Of a DNA stretch of 60,562 bases, positions 1-7,983 are shown piece by piece. Within the stretch, counting starts at the first letter, position 1. Every line of letters begins with the position of its first letter. The notes beneath the pieces were generated by a model. The model had not been told where the DNA came from. It searched no databases and saw only the letters and a list, made by a program, of their open reading frames with translations. This DNA is from a virus: the IMG/VR virus record IMGVR_UViG_3300046167_000012, positions 1-60,562 of that record; one strand, given 5' to 3'. Position numbers and translations under genes: made by a program.

Positions 1-903
1 CATGTTACCAATCTGCTCACGAGTGTAGCCTTGTTGCTCAAGGAAGTTAGCATAATCTAAATCGAGCTGTGCCTGATCTCCAGCCTGTTCGGCTTGACCA
101 ACACCTTCAAGCAATTGTGTGTCTTGGATAGCTGTCTGACGCTCTAACTCACCTAGACGAGATAGCTCTGTACCCATCCCTGCACCGGCTCTAAGCGCCG
201 CAAGTCCTTGTCCTGCACCAAATTGACTAGCTGCTTCTTGTCCTGTCTGTACTCTTCCAAGTTCAGCGGCACGTCGCTGTTCTGCAGTCATTTGTGCGGC
301 TCTATCGGCACCGAACTGTTTAGCGGCGGCGTCAAACGCTCTCTGCGAGCCTTTAGCTTGTATATCTGCTAGCTGTCCTAATAGTTGTTCTTCCGCTATA
401 CCCTGCTGTACTGCTTGACGTGACCCTCCAAAAGCACCAGCTTGAACTGCCTTAGCATCTCGAGCGCCCTGTAAACGATTGAAGTCTGTGATAGCTGCTT
501 CTTTTTGTTGGTCTGTTACTAACTGTTGGTACGGAGACATGTACTGAGATACGTTGTCACCAGTAAACATAGCTGGATCAGAGTAGGCAAATTGTGAGTA
601 ATCACCACCAGTATAGTTACCAAGCTCAGTAGCACGATCCATTCCTGCAGTAGCGTAATCTTGTGCCGCCCCAAGTCCGGGTATTCCAGAACCTACGAGC
701 CCTTCGACCATCTCCCGAGACCTAGTTACATTCGGGTCGGTTGCCGCTAGGCGTTCCCCAGTGTAGGCTTCATACGGCTTATTAAACTCTGCCTCTGCTT
801 TGGCTATGTTGCGCTCAAAGTAAGGCTTCGCCCATTCCGGCAAATCCTGTTGAGAAGTTGTCGTCCCAGTAGTTTGATCGTATACTGTTTTACTGCCACA
901 CAT
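1..903 (-). CDS. Putative internal virion (ejection) protein, first 301 codons; continues at 60562
   Basis: The gene starts with ATG at 903 (MCGSKTVYDQTTG) and stays open to base 1. It resumes in frame at base 60562 and stops at 60413, giving 350 residues. Much of it is Ala/Gln/Glu-rich and predicted helical, with no transmembrane segment or enzyme motif. The Met-Cys-Gly start is shared with the next gene (MCGGG). It lies directly upstream of the transglycosylase protein and the giant polyvalent protein, where podoviruses keep the proteins ejected with DNA. That role is inferred from position and composition; I do not recognise a named family. Confidence 0.7.
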   Translation of the reverse strand, partial: MCGSKTVYDQTTGTTTSQQDLPEWAKPYFERNIAKAEAEFNKPYEAYTGERLAATDPNVTRSREMVEGLVGSGIPGLGAAQDYATAGMDRATELGNYTGGDYSQFAYSDPAMFTGDNVSQYMSPYQQLVTDQQKEAAITDFNRLQGARDAKAVQAGAFGGSRQAVQQGIAEEQLLGQLADIQAKGSQRAFDAAAKQFGADRAAQMTAEQRRAAELGRVQTGQEAASQFGAGQGLAALRAGAGMGTELSRLGELERQTAIQDTQLLEGVGQAEQAGDQAQLDLDYANFLEQQGYTREQIGNM

Positions 904-914
904 AGGTTAGCTCC

Positions 915-2690
915 TTACGCTGTTCTAGCCGCAAGCTCGCGTATAACACGCGGCGCATTGTCTTCGGATTCGTTTATAGTGTCGAGAAACCCGCCACCGT
1001 ACATCTTTTCAAGTGCTTTTGCAGTTTTTGCACGTAGTACATATTCTCCATCTGCAAGTAACACATCTTCTTGTCCTTCAAGGGAAGCAGGTACTTTGTC
1101 ATCAACACCAGAACCATCGCCCGGCCCGTTGACTTCACCAGCTTCACCATTAGCGAAACGCTCTATTGTATCGTCTAGCTCGCCAGACTGTACTGCCTCA
1201 ACTAAGTTTTTAAGAGCTTCTTCACCGTAGGTAGCTAAGAATTTACCTAACGCAACGGATGCTTCCTCTTTAGACATATCACCTTTTACAGCTCTAACTG
1301 CGTCGACTATATCAGTCTTCTCATTACCACCTTCTTGTGGGATAGCTGCAATACCTTCTTGTGGGACTTGCTCAAGCTCACCGCCTTCGGCAAAACCTCT
1401 CATAAGGTTCTGTGGGAAAATCCTGTCGTAACCTTCTGCCATCCCTAATTGGCCGGGTCCTCCTTGGTGCATACCAAACATAGGTCCACGAGGATCATCT
1501 AAGTGCGGGCCGGGTCTAGGTTGTGGTGCTATCAGGTTCCCGAGTCCGCCGCCAGTAGGAAGAAGCCCACCTTGACCAAACGTCTGCCGTTCTTTCATGT
1601 TAACTTCTTCTAGGAAATTATCCTTCTTTTGCTCAAAGCCAGAATCGCCGTATTCACCCTCTAGGTAGTTACCGTACTGCTTTAAAGGCTCGCTATACGC
1701 AGGTCGTCGCATTTTAAATGCTGCATTTGCTGAAAGCATTTGACCCGGATACCCACCCATAGCCATGCCTGTAACTTGGCTTTGTTGGTACTCAAGCAAC
1801 TGTTGATAGCTCGGGTTAATTATAAACTTAGGAGACATCGGGTCGTTAGGGTCATAGTCAGGATTTGGAATCGGCTCAAATCCACCTTGTGCGGCTGCCG
1901 CACTCATATCAGACCCCGCTGGCCCCGCTGGACCTGTAACTGTAGGTGTAGTTACTGTTTGCCTAACTCTATCGTCGTTATTGTCAGAACCATCTGCCAT
2001 AGATCGCCCAGCTTCAACAGCTTTATTTTTTTGTTCGAGCATGTACTTTGATCGTTCTTCAGCACTGCTAAACTCCGGACCTGCAAAAAAGCCTCCGGGT
2101 TGGAACATACCTTTAAAACCACCATCGTTTGTTGTGCCGTAATGTACACCTTTAGTGTATGTGCTTGGGTCTGTAAAACCACCCGGGGTTACACCCGCAA
2201 TTCCTGTAGCGCCTTGTATAGCATTACCAAAGCGATCACTTACTGTACCACTACCAACATTTGTATTTACTGCAGAAACGTTTCTTCTATCCCTGTTACC
2301 GTCACCGCCACCGGAGAATAGCGTGTTTCGTACCATGTTTCCGCCTATACCAGCAGCTATACCGGGTAGTCCGCCAGTTAACCCACCAACAACAGCAGAC
2401 ATAACCAGACGATCATTGTACTTTTTAGTTTCGCTTTTAGGTACAAAGAACGACCCCGTATTGTCTTTATTGCGCACAAGAATATTTCTGTCCCGCTCTT
2501 CATTAGGGTTTGAAGATACAGGTGTATAAGTATTTCTGCCTCTATCCGCGGTTAATACCCCATCTCTATAGGAGAATCCGTCGTTTGGAGTGATAGCGTT
2601 GGCTAACTTTTCTCCGGCACTGTTGCCAGAGCCTTTTTTGTTGTCGTTATCTTTATTGTTTGATCCGCCTAAGTCACCGCCGCCACACAT
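915..2690 (-). CDS. Putative virion/ejection protein with Gly-rich and acidic regions
   Basis: 591 residues. It begins MCGGGDLGG, followed by an Asn/Asp/Lys-rich low-complexity stretch. A Gly/Ala-rich hydrophobic segment (GGLTGGLPGIAAGIGG, about residues 103-118) could touch membrane. The middle is Pro/Gly/Met-rich and includes a GFAEGGE motif. The C-terminal part is acidic and carries VDDKVPASLEGQEDVLLADG-type sequence, a module I associate with virion proteins of marine phages. It sits between the acetyltransferase gene and the 350-residue ejection-type gene. Function is inferred from neighbours and composition; no catalytic motif is visible. Confidence 0.65.
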   Translation of the reverse strand: MCGGGDLGGSNNKDNDNKKGSGNSAGEKLANAITPNDGFSYRDGVLTADRGRNTYTPVSSNPNEERDRNILVRNKDNTGSFFVPKSETKKYNDRLVMSAVVGGLTGGLPGIAAGIGGNMVRNTLFSGGGDGNRDRRNVSAVNTNVGSGTVSDRFGNAIQGATGIAGVTPGGFTDPSTYTKGVHYGTTNDGGFKGMFQPGGFFAGPEFSSAEERSKYMLEQKNKAVEAGRSMADGSDNNDDRVRQTVTTPTVTGPAGPAGSDMSAAAAQGGFEPIPNPDYDPNDPMSPKFIINPSYQQLLEYQQSQVTGMAMGGYPGQMLSANAAFKMRRPAYSEPLKQYGNYLEGEYGDSGFEQKKDNFLEEVNMKERQTFGQGGLLPTGGGLGNLIAPQPRPGPHLDDPRGPMFGMHQGGPGQLGMAEGYDRIFPQNLMRGFAEGGELEQVPQEGIAAIPQEGGNEKTDIVDAVRAVKGDMSKEEASVALGKFLATYGEEALKNLVEAVQSGELDDTIERFANGEAGEVNGPGDGSGVDDKVPASLEGQEDVLLADGEYVLRAKTAKALEKMYGGGFLDTINESEDNAPRVIRELAARTA

Positions 2691-2720
2691 GTAAAAACCC
2701 TTTTTCTTAAACTTGTTGTG

Positions 2721-3179
2721 TTATTCTACTACACGTTGCTTATAATTTCCACCCACAACATTATATCCTAACTTTTGTAACATTGCCCCAGTTTTACCGG
2801 CACTTAAACCAGTAGAAACACCCATGTATATCTCTGCAGCATTACGCTCTTTTGACCATCTTTCGAAGGCACGTAGCAACTGCAACCCAACGCGAGAGCC
2901 CCTGCTTTGTGGAGATACATACCACACTGTGTCGGATGCTATCAAGTCAGTACCGAAATAATGTTCACCTATAGACCCAAGAAGCATACTATTAACCACC
3001 CCATTAGCAGTTCCTACATACGCAAAACGTGTATCTGGGTTAGTCATAAAGTCATATAACAGTCGCCCACACTTGTTTGAGTCGTAATCAAAATGCTTAT
3101 ATACGCTTTCTTGGTGCATCTTATGTCCGAGTTCGATAGCTATAGGCACATCGTTTGGTTCCATAGGACGTATAGGCAT
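2721..3179 (-). CDS. GNAT-family N-acetyltransferase
   Basis: 152 residues with the GNAT layout: an N-terminal MPIRPMEPNDVPIAIELGHK strand-helix, a central sheet, and an acetyl-CoA pyrophosphate-binding motif (SPQSRGSRVGLQLL, about residues 90-103), then a C-terminal LGYNVVGGNY strand. The start codon lies directly beside the endolysin stop, so the two are co-transcribed. Such enzymes are frequent next to lysis or ejection genes in marine podoviruses. The substrate is unknown; it could be a host protein, a virion protein or a small molecule. Confidence 0.85.
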   Translation of the reverse strand: MPIRPMEPNDVPIAIELGHKMHQESVYKHFDYDSNKCGRLLYDFMTNPDTRFAYVGTANGVVNSMLLGSIGEHYFGTDLIASDTVWYVSPQSRGSRVGLQLLRAFERWSKERNAAEIYMGVSTGLSAGKTGAMLQKLGYNVVGGNYKQRVVE

Positions 3180-3794
3180 CTAGCTTAACCACCCATATAT
3201 CTTATTAGTCTGCTCTATACGGTCGTCTAACCCATGGTACCCACCATTAACACGCTTAGTAATTTTCTTGATTACCTCTTCGGTTACACCTTCGTCGGCA
3301 ATGTCAAATAGTTTGTTCTTCTTAAAGAACCACAACGCTGTCTCAAACGCATAGTCTGTAGCAGCTAGATCGGGGTCAGTCATTACGTCAGGTAAACCCA
3401 TATCACTAGAAAAAGAACGGTAATTTGCCTTACCGGTTAATTGTAAAAATCCTCGGCCGATGAAGTCTTTAGCATCTTGCTCCGTAAGGTTACCAAGTGA
3501 TTTACGCAAATACACTTTACCTGCGATCTTGCTCGGCTGTCTTTCGTATTCTTTAGCTTCTTCCTCCGTAAACCTGCTAGGCCAAGTCCGCATAAGAGCT
3601 TCCCAACCGTAGTTTAAGTTTTCTCGACAGAGTCTAAAGCCCCCGCTCTCGTGAGCAGCTTGCCCCAGTAGGTGCGCCCCATGTTCAGGGGACAACTCGT
3701 AGTGAGATACAATAGCACGGGCTGTATTTGGCCCAAATCCTCCGTCGGGTGTAACCCCACATTTCTCTTGCAGTAGTTTTAAAGAGTCACTCAT
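3180..3794 (-). CDS. Endolysin, glycoside hydrolase family 19 (chitinase-like muramidase)
   Basis: 204 residues. Residues 1-30 (LLQEKCGVTPDGGFGPNTARAI) look like a short peptidoglycan-binding repeat. The rest matches GH19 phage lysozymes: AHESGGF with the likely catalytic Glu49, then FIGRGFLQLTGKANY as the substrate-binding core. There is no signal peptide, so release to the periplasm would need the holin encoded directly upstream (4-bp ATGA overlap). The role is to cleave host peptidoglycan at lysis. Family assignment is firm; the exact bond cleaved is inferred from the family. Confidence 0.9.
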   Translation of the reverse strand: MSDSLKLLQEKCGVTPDGGFGPNTARAIVSHYELSPEHGAHLLGQAAHESGGFRLCRENLNYGWEALMRTWPSRFTEEEAKEYERQPSKIAGKVYLRKSLGNLTEQDAKDFIGRGFLQLTGKANYRSFSSDMGLPDVMTDPDLAATDYAFETALWFFKKNKLFDIADEGVTEEVIKKITKRVNGGYHGLDDRIEQTNKIYGWLS

Positions 3795-4195
3795 TTTGTA
3801 ATTCCTTGCTTCTTTTCATAGCTGCGAAGTCCGCCCAATCCTAACATTCCCATCATCACAGTCATCAAGCTACCCATATCAAACTCTGGTAACGCAGGTA
3901 TGTCAACTCCAGCAGTAGTTACACCAAAGACTATAAGAGGTTGCAACACAAAATGGTAGGCAAAAGCAACGCCACATACCCAACCTATGAAGGGGCGCCA
4001 GCCGCCTTTAAATACAGAACCAGATGCAGCTTCAGCTTTGTTTATTTCTAATTGCCCCATTAAGGCTTGCTGGGCGTGCTGGTCGGACATCGTAGCGATC
4101 TCGTGGGCTAACTTGGCCTTTTGATCTTTGTCCTCAATAACTTTGTCTAGTAGCCCAGTAACAGGCCCTACCAAATTACTTACGAGACTCATCAT
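3791..4195 (-). CDS. Holin, three-transmembrane (GTA-holin-like)
   Basis: 134 residues. An amphipathic N-terminus (MMSLVSNLVGPVTGLLDKVI) and a charged helix precede the motif GGWRPFIGWVCGVAFAYHFV and two more hydrophobic segments, ending in a Lys-rich tail. The WRPFIGW motif and layout fit the three-TM holin family first named in gene transfer agents. It would permeabilise the inner membrane to free the endolysin. The gene overlaps the endolysin by ATGA and is itself entered from the preceding gene by a one-base overlap (TAATG), so the lysis genes are translationally coupled. Confidence 0.8.
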   Translation of the reverse strand: MMSLVSNLVGPVTGLLDKVIEDKDQKAKLAHEIATMSDQHAQQALMGQLEINKAEAASGSVFKGGWRPFIGWVCGVAFAYHFVLQPLIVFGVTTAGVDIPALPEFDMGSLMTVMMGMLGLGGLRSYEKKQGITK

Positions 4196-4515
4196 TAGTT
4201 ATTTTCCTTCCCTTTTGTGTAGGCTTCTTTACCATAAAATGCGGCAACTATAGCAGCTACAGAAACAAAATACACACCAGCGATAGAAGCTAGTGACTTC
4301 ATGGCTTCGTCGAGATTAGCCAAATTACAAATAATTATTGCAAAAGGGTACAACAACATGCCGAATAATGCAAACCATGCCATCTGTCTTTGAGCATCTC
4401 TTTGAGCATCCTCATCAGCCATTTTCAAACGCTTGTCTTCTAATGCTAATTTATCCCATTCGGCTTGGTCTATTGTACCGCTACCATCTAAATCGGCTTT
4501 GTCAAATTCTGTCAT
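4195..4515 (-). CDS. EF-hand membrane protein, lysis-region
   Basis: 106 residues. Residues 8-19 form a complete EF-hand loop (DLDGSGTIDQAE) with acidic or oxygen ligands at loop positions 1, 3, 5, 9 and 12. After a charged linker come two transmembrane segments, about residues 44-66 and 75-97, and a short Lys-rich tail. The loop is soluble while the rest is membrane-embedded, so calcium could affect membrane behaviour. It lies between a TM/coiled-coil protein and the holin, suggesting a second holin, an antiholin or a lysis regulator. Function is inferred; calcium binding is predicted from the motif. Confidence 0.75.
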   Translation of the reverse strand: MTEFDKADLDGSGTIDQAEWDKLALEDKRLKMADEDAQRDAQRQMAWFALFGMLLYPFAIIICNLANLDEAMKSLASIAGVYFVSVAAIVAAFYGKEAYTKGKENN

Positions 4516-4524
4516 AATAATCTC

Positions 4525-5034
4525 CTAATCTGCAAGGGGGTTGTCTAATGCCCGCTGTAGTTTGCCCATTAATTTATCTTCTAACTCTTTCATATCACCG
4601 CTTTGCGATACTCTAACACGTTCTCGTTGATTTTCGAAGCGGACTTCTGCGTTATCAATCATAGTACGAACCTTGTCTTCAGATTTACGCACCATATCCT
4701 CTATACGATCTGTTTGTTGTTCTATGCGTAGTATATCATCCTTCAAACCGTTTTTAATATCACGACTGTACTCTACAGATTCTTCTACCTTGTCGGCGAT
4801 ACCCGTGACTTTTGCATCCATTACATCCATTGCTTGTTGATACGCTCCAAGGTCTAGCCCCGCGACCTCTTCTATCTTTTGATACATTACGAACCCACCG
4901 TACAAACCACCTACAACTGTAGACAAGAAAGCAAATATGGCCATGATTGAACCAAAGGATAACTTCATGCCACCTGCCTTAAACTCGCGGTCTGCAAGTC
5001 CATCAATGTTATCGGCTATCTTGGTAGTATCCAT
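4525..5034 (-). CDS. Membrane-anchored coiled-coil protein
   Basis: 169 residues. One transmembrane segment (about residues 27-52, SIMAIFAFLSTVVGGLYGGF) is followed by a long heptad-rich, charged region to residue 160. This predicts a single-pass inner-membrane protein with an extended coiled coil. The start codon overlaps the stop of the preceding secreted-protein gene (TAATG), so it belongs to the same operon. Candidates are an inner-membrane spanin component or another lysis-timing factor. No sequence motif settles this. Confidence 0.65.
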   Translation of the reverse strand: MDTTKIADNIDGLADREFKAGGMKLSFGSIMAIFAFLSTVVGGLYGGFVMYQKIEEVAGLDLGAYQQAMDVMDAKVTGIADKVEESVEYSRDIKNGLKDDILRIEQQTDRIEDMVRKSEDKVRTMIDNAEVRFENQRERVRVSQSGDMKELEDKLMGKLQRALDNPLAD

Positions 5035-5432
5035 TAGTTTTCAAACTCCATCTCACCACCTGCATTTTGTAAATTCTTTAATGCTTCTAGCTCGTCGCGT
5101 AGCTTTTGTATCTCTAAACGGCGTTGCGCCAACTCTATCTGGTAAAGGTCGTCACAGTTAATCCGAGCCTTGGGTTTATCTAAGGGTATAACAATACGTG
5201 CGTATACGCCTATATCTTTACCACGACTATTGGTATCTAGGCCAGAAAGAACACCAGTTACGCCGTACTCTAAGTTTACACCACCACCTACAGCGTTACT
5301 ACACCGCGTACTACCTGTTGAAAACGAATCCGATTGGTAGTTCATTGGCGGGCTTGGTAAAGCAAGAGAAAGAGAGCTGTTGTCGGCCACAACAGAACTT
5401 GATAAAACACAAAAAGCTAACGCTAATCTCAT
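5034..5432 (-). CDS. Secreted protein with C-terminal coiled coil (secreted cassette)
   Basis: 132 residues from ATG 5432, chosen because it overlaps the preceding stop as ATGA and starts a signal peptide (MRLALAFCVLSSSVVA, cleavage near ADN). The mature part has a Cys/Gly segment (STRCSNAVGGGVNLEYG), a strand-like GVYARIVIPL and another Cys (INCDDLY). It ends in a charged helix (LAQRRLEIQKLRDELEAL) likely to form a coiled coil. It is the last of four consecutive exported proteins. I recall similar sequences in marine cyanomyoviruses but know no function; an outer-membrane or periplasmic role is inferred. Confidence 0.65.
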   Translation of the reverse strand: MRLALAFCVLSSSVVADNSSLSLALPSPPMNYQSDSFSTGSTRCSNAVGGGVNLEYGVTGVLSGLDTNSRGKDIGVYARIVIPLDKPKARINCDDLYQIELAQRRLEIQKLRDELEALKNLQNAGGEMEFEN

Positions 5433-5818
5433 GCAGGTTCTCCGTCTAGCCTTGAGCATATTATAGAAGAAACAAGTGTTCTAGATATATTAGTCTTCCT
5501 CACCTTTGAGGTTGTGCATAGAAAGACTGCTTCAGGTAAATCTCTCTTTCTTATATAGACATCAAAAGCTTTATGTTCTTTATAGTCAACTTTCATAATT
5601 CTATACGGCGTAGAAAAAGGTATAGGCATCCAATTTAGATCAAATAAATCGACCTGATAGTATCTTATTTCTTCCCTAGAGTTAAACAAAGACATCTCTA
5701 CTTTAACTACGTTTTTAACGTGGGACATTTTTACTTCTGGATAAGCAGGTGTCATTTCGTGCGCAGACGCACCAAAAGTAATTAGCGTACCTATTGCGAT
5801 GAACTTACTTAGCGACAC
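5429..5818 (-). CDS. Secreted beta-rich protein, possible periplasmic chaperone-like
   Basis: About 129 residues from a GTG at 5818, the start that gives a clean signal peptide (MSLSKFIAIGTLITFGASA, cleavage before HEM). The upstream in-frame ATG would put 22 polar residues before it. The mature protein alternates short hydrophobic strands (VVKVEMSLFNSREEIRYYQV, FDVYIRKRDLP) and has two Cys (FLCTTSK, IICSRL). Strand order and the N-terminal MTPAYPEVK strand loosely recall the first Ig-like domain of pilus chaperones; this is only a resemblance. It overlaps both neighbours and would be coexpressed with the pilin-like protein encoded before it. Confidence 0.55.
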   Translation of the reverse strand: MSLSKFIAIGTLITFGASAHEMTPAYPEVKMSHVKNVVKVEMSLFNSREEIRYYQVDLFDLNWMPIPFSTPYRIMKVDYKEHKAFDVYIRKRDLPEAVFLCTTSKVRKTNISRTLVSSIICSRLDGEPA

Positions 5819-6293
5819 AACTTGCCTGCACAACTGCGGTATAGTTTCCTCCGGGAAACGGTTTAGCTGAACCGTACACAGCACTAGAAGCTGTAGAGAA
5901 CCATGTTGATCCCGCGAGTGTAAGGTTAAATATCGAAGTGTTATCTACGACTACTTTAGCATCGTTATAAGCGGACATTCCTGACACAGACGTTTGCGTT
6001 ACACTTGTGCTTCCTGTCCACGCTAATGTGTCCGTTAATGTAGGAGAAGAACTAAACGACGTTGGATGCGTTATGTTAGCTGTGTAAGAATCCGCAATAG
6101 ATACATCGTATCTAATGACTGGCAGTACGCCACCATCTGAAGGAGTGGTGCTTAACTTACTAGCAATTGGGTTTCCGTACACACCTGCTTTAGTTGTTTG
6201 AATAACACATTTAGCTTCCACACTCCCCGTAATCTCGACGTTAGCTAGTGCTGGAAATGCGCACAAGGAAAGCGTTGCAATAAAATATTTCAT
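5805..6293 (-). CDS. Secreted pilin/spore-coat-U-like beta-sandwich protein
   Basis: 162 residues from ATG 6293, which has a GAGG ribosome-binding site 7 bases upstream. A start at 6305 (four more residues, ATGA overlap) is also possible. A textbook signal peptide (MKYFIATLSLCAFPALA) precedes VEITGSVEAKCVIQTTKAGVYG. A Cys near each end (AKCVI and QASCVAK) could form a disulphide closing a Ser/Thr-rich beta sandwich. This order resembles spore-coat-U/Csu-type secreted subunits. It overlaps the possible chaperone-like gene by 14 bases. No phage function is known to me. Confidence 0.6.
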   Translation of the reverse strand: MKYFIATLSLCAFPALANVEITGSVEAKCVIQTTKAGVYGNPIASKLSTTPSDGGVLPVIRYDVSIADSYTANITHPTSFSSSPTLTDTLAWTGSTSVTQTSVSGMSAYNDAKVVVDNTSIFNLTLAGSTWFSTASSAVYGSAKPFPGGNYTAVVQASCVAK

Positions 6294-6301
6294 AATAAAC
6301 C

Positions 6302-7171
6302 TCATCTATTGTACTGCATATCAACCATTTTCTCATGCAGTATTTGTTGTGCTAAGTTGTTACGCAAGGCTTTCTTGTTGTCGGCTATTTCCGAGTCAGC
6401 AAGACCGGGGGCGTCAGCATACACACCTCCCTTAATAGAAGCATTATAATACATAGCTATATTAGTCTGTTGGTTTATAGCCATAATAATATCATCTTGT
6501 CCTTGTGTCTTAAACAGAGTCAAAGCGTTGGCAGACGCCGTTAGACCCATCTCAATTCTAGTCTCTTCTTCTTCCTCTTCCTCAGAAAGAATTAGTTCGC
6601 CGTCTTCATCGTACTGAAACTCTTCTGCTTCTAACGTCTCAACAACAGCATCATCTTCAAGTGCATCATACACCTCTATAACAGGAAGAACAGGCATAGG
6701 CTTTACATACCCCGGGCAGTTTGGGTTGGACTGCGGTTCAAAGCACTCGTCGATCCTATAGTTATATATAACCACAGCATCTTTGACCGTACCTTCCCCT
6801 TCAATGTCAATCGAACCTGCGCCCCATTGGGTAGCTGGAATGTTAGCGAGGGGAAATGATTTAACGATGGTGTTACCGGGAACCCCCGACCAGTCATCGG
6901 TTTCTCGAAAGATATAGCCACCTCCGTTGGTGTTTTTATTACCAACGTGTACTTTCATGCCATCTTCAGGGTTCTTCACAGTAGTATATCTATACAGGAG
7001 ACCATTTATATCGACCCCCGGAACATCGGGTAAGACAGAACCCATTCCCCAACTCAGTGCTGTGGACGCCGCATTGCCTGTTGCCCCGTAGCTATAGGGA
7101 TCACATTGCGAGTAAGAAGGCCAGAGTAGCAATAATAACACCCAGACCTGTTTTTGTTTCAACGTTTTCAT
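6302..7171 (-). CDS. Secreted acidic protein (secreted cassette)
   Basis: 289 residues. A signal peptide (MKTLKQKQVWVLLLLLWPSYSQC) has a Cys at the cleavage region, so a lipoprotein is conceivable, although the lipobox is poor. The N-terminal half is Gly/Asp/Trp-rich with a short paired-Cys segment (DECFEPQSNPNCPGY). A Glu run (about residues 197-204) divides it from a helical C-terminus. The start overlaps the upstream gene by 71 bases. No other start keeps the signal peptide, so the overlap appears real. Function unknown; export is the only firm inference. Confidence 0.6.
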   Translation of the reverse strand: MKTLKQKQVWVLLLLLWPSYSQCDPYSYGATGNAASTALSWGMGSVLPDVPGVDINGLLYRYTTVKNPEDGMKVHVGNKNTNGGGYIFRETDDWSGVPGNTIVKSFPLANIPATQWGAGSIDIEGEGTVKDAVVIYNYRIDECFEPQSNPNCPGYVKPMPVLPVIEVYDALEDDAVVETLEAEEFQYDEDGELILSEEEEEEETRIEMGLTASANALTLFKTQGQDDIIMAINQQTNIAMYYNASIKGGVYADAPGLADSEIADNKKALRNNLAQQILHEKMVDMQYNR

Positions 7172-7667
7172 TGAACATCTTTCTCATAGGATTGTTCTGA
7201 TCTCTTTGTATTTCTTCCTTAACCGCTTCCATCTCCCATGCAAGCCTAGCTTTGTCTCCCACCAACCCATCCTTGGGACAGGGCGTCCCCGCGTTGAGCA
7301 TGGCTTCAAACACGCGAGAATCCTGACACATTACAGATACCGCTGCAACTTTCATCCCCATATCATACATGGTTTTGGCGTTCTTTAGTTTCTCACAGTT
7401 CATATCTCGTACAGTTCTACCTGCGGATATACCAAGTATCTGTGTCTGCACCGCCCCCGCGACACCTACAGTACATAGGTCAGAGTTGCTTGCGCTAATC
7501 TGCGGAGAAATCGCAGAAGGCGGCGGACTGTTGATGGTAGTGTCCATCGAACCATTAGAAGTTATTGTGCTATTCGTATCAGTTTTAATTACATCCTCGG
7601 CGAAGACAGAGTTACCTATAGCAAGACCTGCAATAAAGAAGAGCACTGCTATAAATAAACGTATCAT
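7101..7667 (-). CDS. Secreted Cys-containing protein with C-terminal hydrophobic tail (secreted cassette)
   Basis: 188 residues. A signal peptide (MIRLFIAVLFFIAGLAIGNSVFA) precedes a Ser/Thr/Asn-rich linker and a domain with four Cys (SDLCTVG, MNCEKL, VMCQDS, TPCPKD) and a YDMGMKVAAVSVMCQ helix. The protein ends in a hydrophobic helix (LGVIIATLAFLLAM) that could anchor it. The first four bases overlap the preceding membrane protein gene (ATGA). It opens the four-gene exported cassette between tail and lysis genes. I recall relatives in marine cyanophages, without function. Confidence 0.65.
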   Translation of the reverse strand: MIRLFIAVLFFIAGLAIGNSVFAEDVIKTDTNSTITSNGSMDTTINSPPPSAISPQISASNSDLCTVGVAGAVQTQILGISAGRTVRDMNCEKLKNAKTMYDMGMKVAAVSVMCQDSRVFEAMLNAGTPCPKDGLVGDKARLAWEMEAVKEEIQRDQNNPMRKMFNENVETKTGLGVIIATLAFLLAM

Positions 7668-7900
7668 TTTCTTTCCACCAGTCTGTCTAGCTTTTCTTCT
7701 ATCTTGTCAAACTTACTCATTATTTGGCCAAGCACTTGATTAGAGTCGTACTTAGTGACGTACTCTTTAGCTAATTCTTCTCGAGTTCTGTTAAGTAGAA
7801 TAGTTACCCGCTTGACTTCTTCATGGTGAGACTTAATCCACCACACTAAAAAACCGCCGCCAGCGGTTAAGCCAATATTCCAAATTGCAGACATCTCCAC
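7664..7900 (-). CDS. Small membrane-anchored coiled-coil protein
   Basis: 78 residues from a GTG at 7900 that overlaps the previous stop as TAGTG; an ATG lies two codons later. The N-terminus is one transmembrane segment (IWNIGLTAGGGFLVWWI). The rest is a charged helix (VKRVTILLNRTREELAKEYV, then SKFDKIEEKLDRL) with heptad character. Proteins of this build are common beside lysis genes of marine phages and may be holin accessory proteins or i-spanin-like. Position between tail and exported proteins fits an envelope role. Confidence 0.6.
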   Translation of the reverse strand: MEMSAIWNIGLTAGGGFLVWWIKSHHEEVKRVTILLNRTREELAKEYVTKYDSNQVLGQIMSKFDKIEEKLDRLVERK

Positions 7901-7983
7901 TAGAACACACCCCCACCAGCAGGTTTCGGCGCAGTGATCGGCACAGATATATCTTTACGTTCAGGTGTTGTTTTATCAGTCAT
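7900..7983 (-). CDS. 27-residue small protein
   Basis: A short reading frame from ATG 7983 to a TAG at 7900-7902, encoding MTDKTTPERKDISVPITAPK plus seven residues. It overlaps the previous gene by ATGA and the next by one base (TAGTG). These couplings, and the lack of any other gene in the gap, are the evidence that it is translated. It is polar, Pro-rich and has no recognisable domain. Confidence 0.4.
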   Translation of the reverse strand: MTDKTTPERKDISVPITAPKPAGGGVF

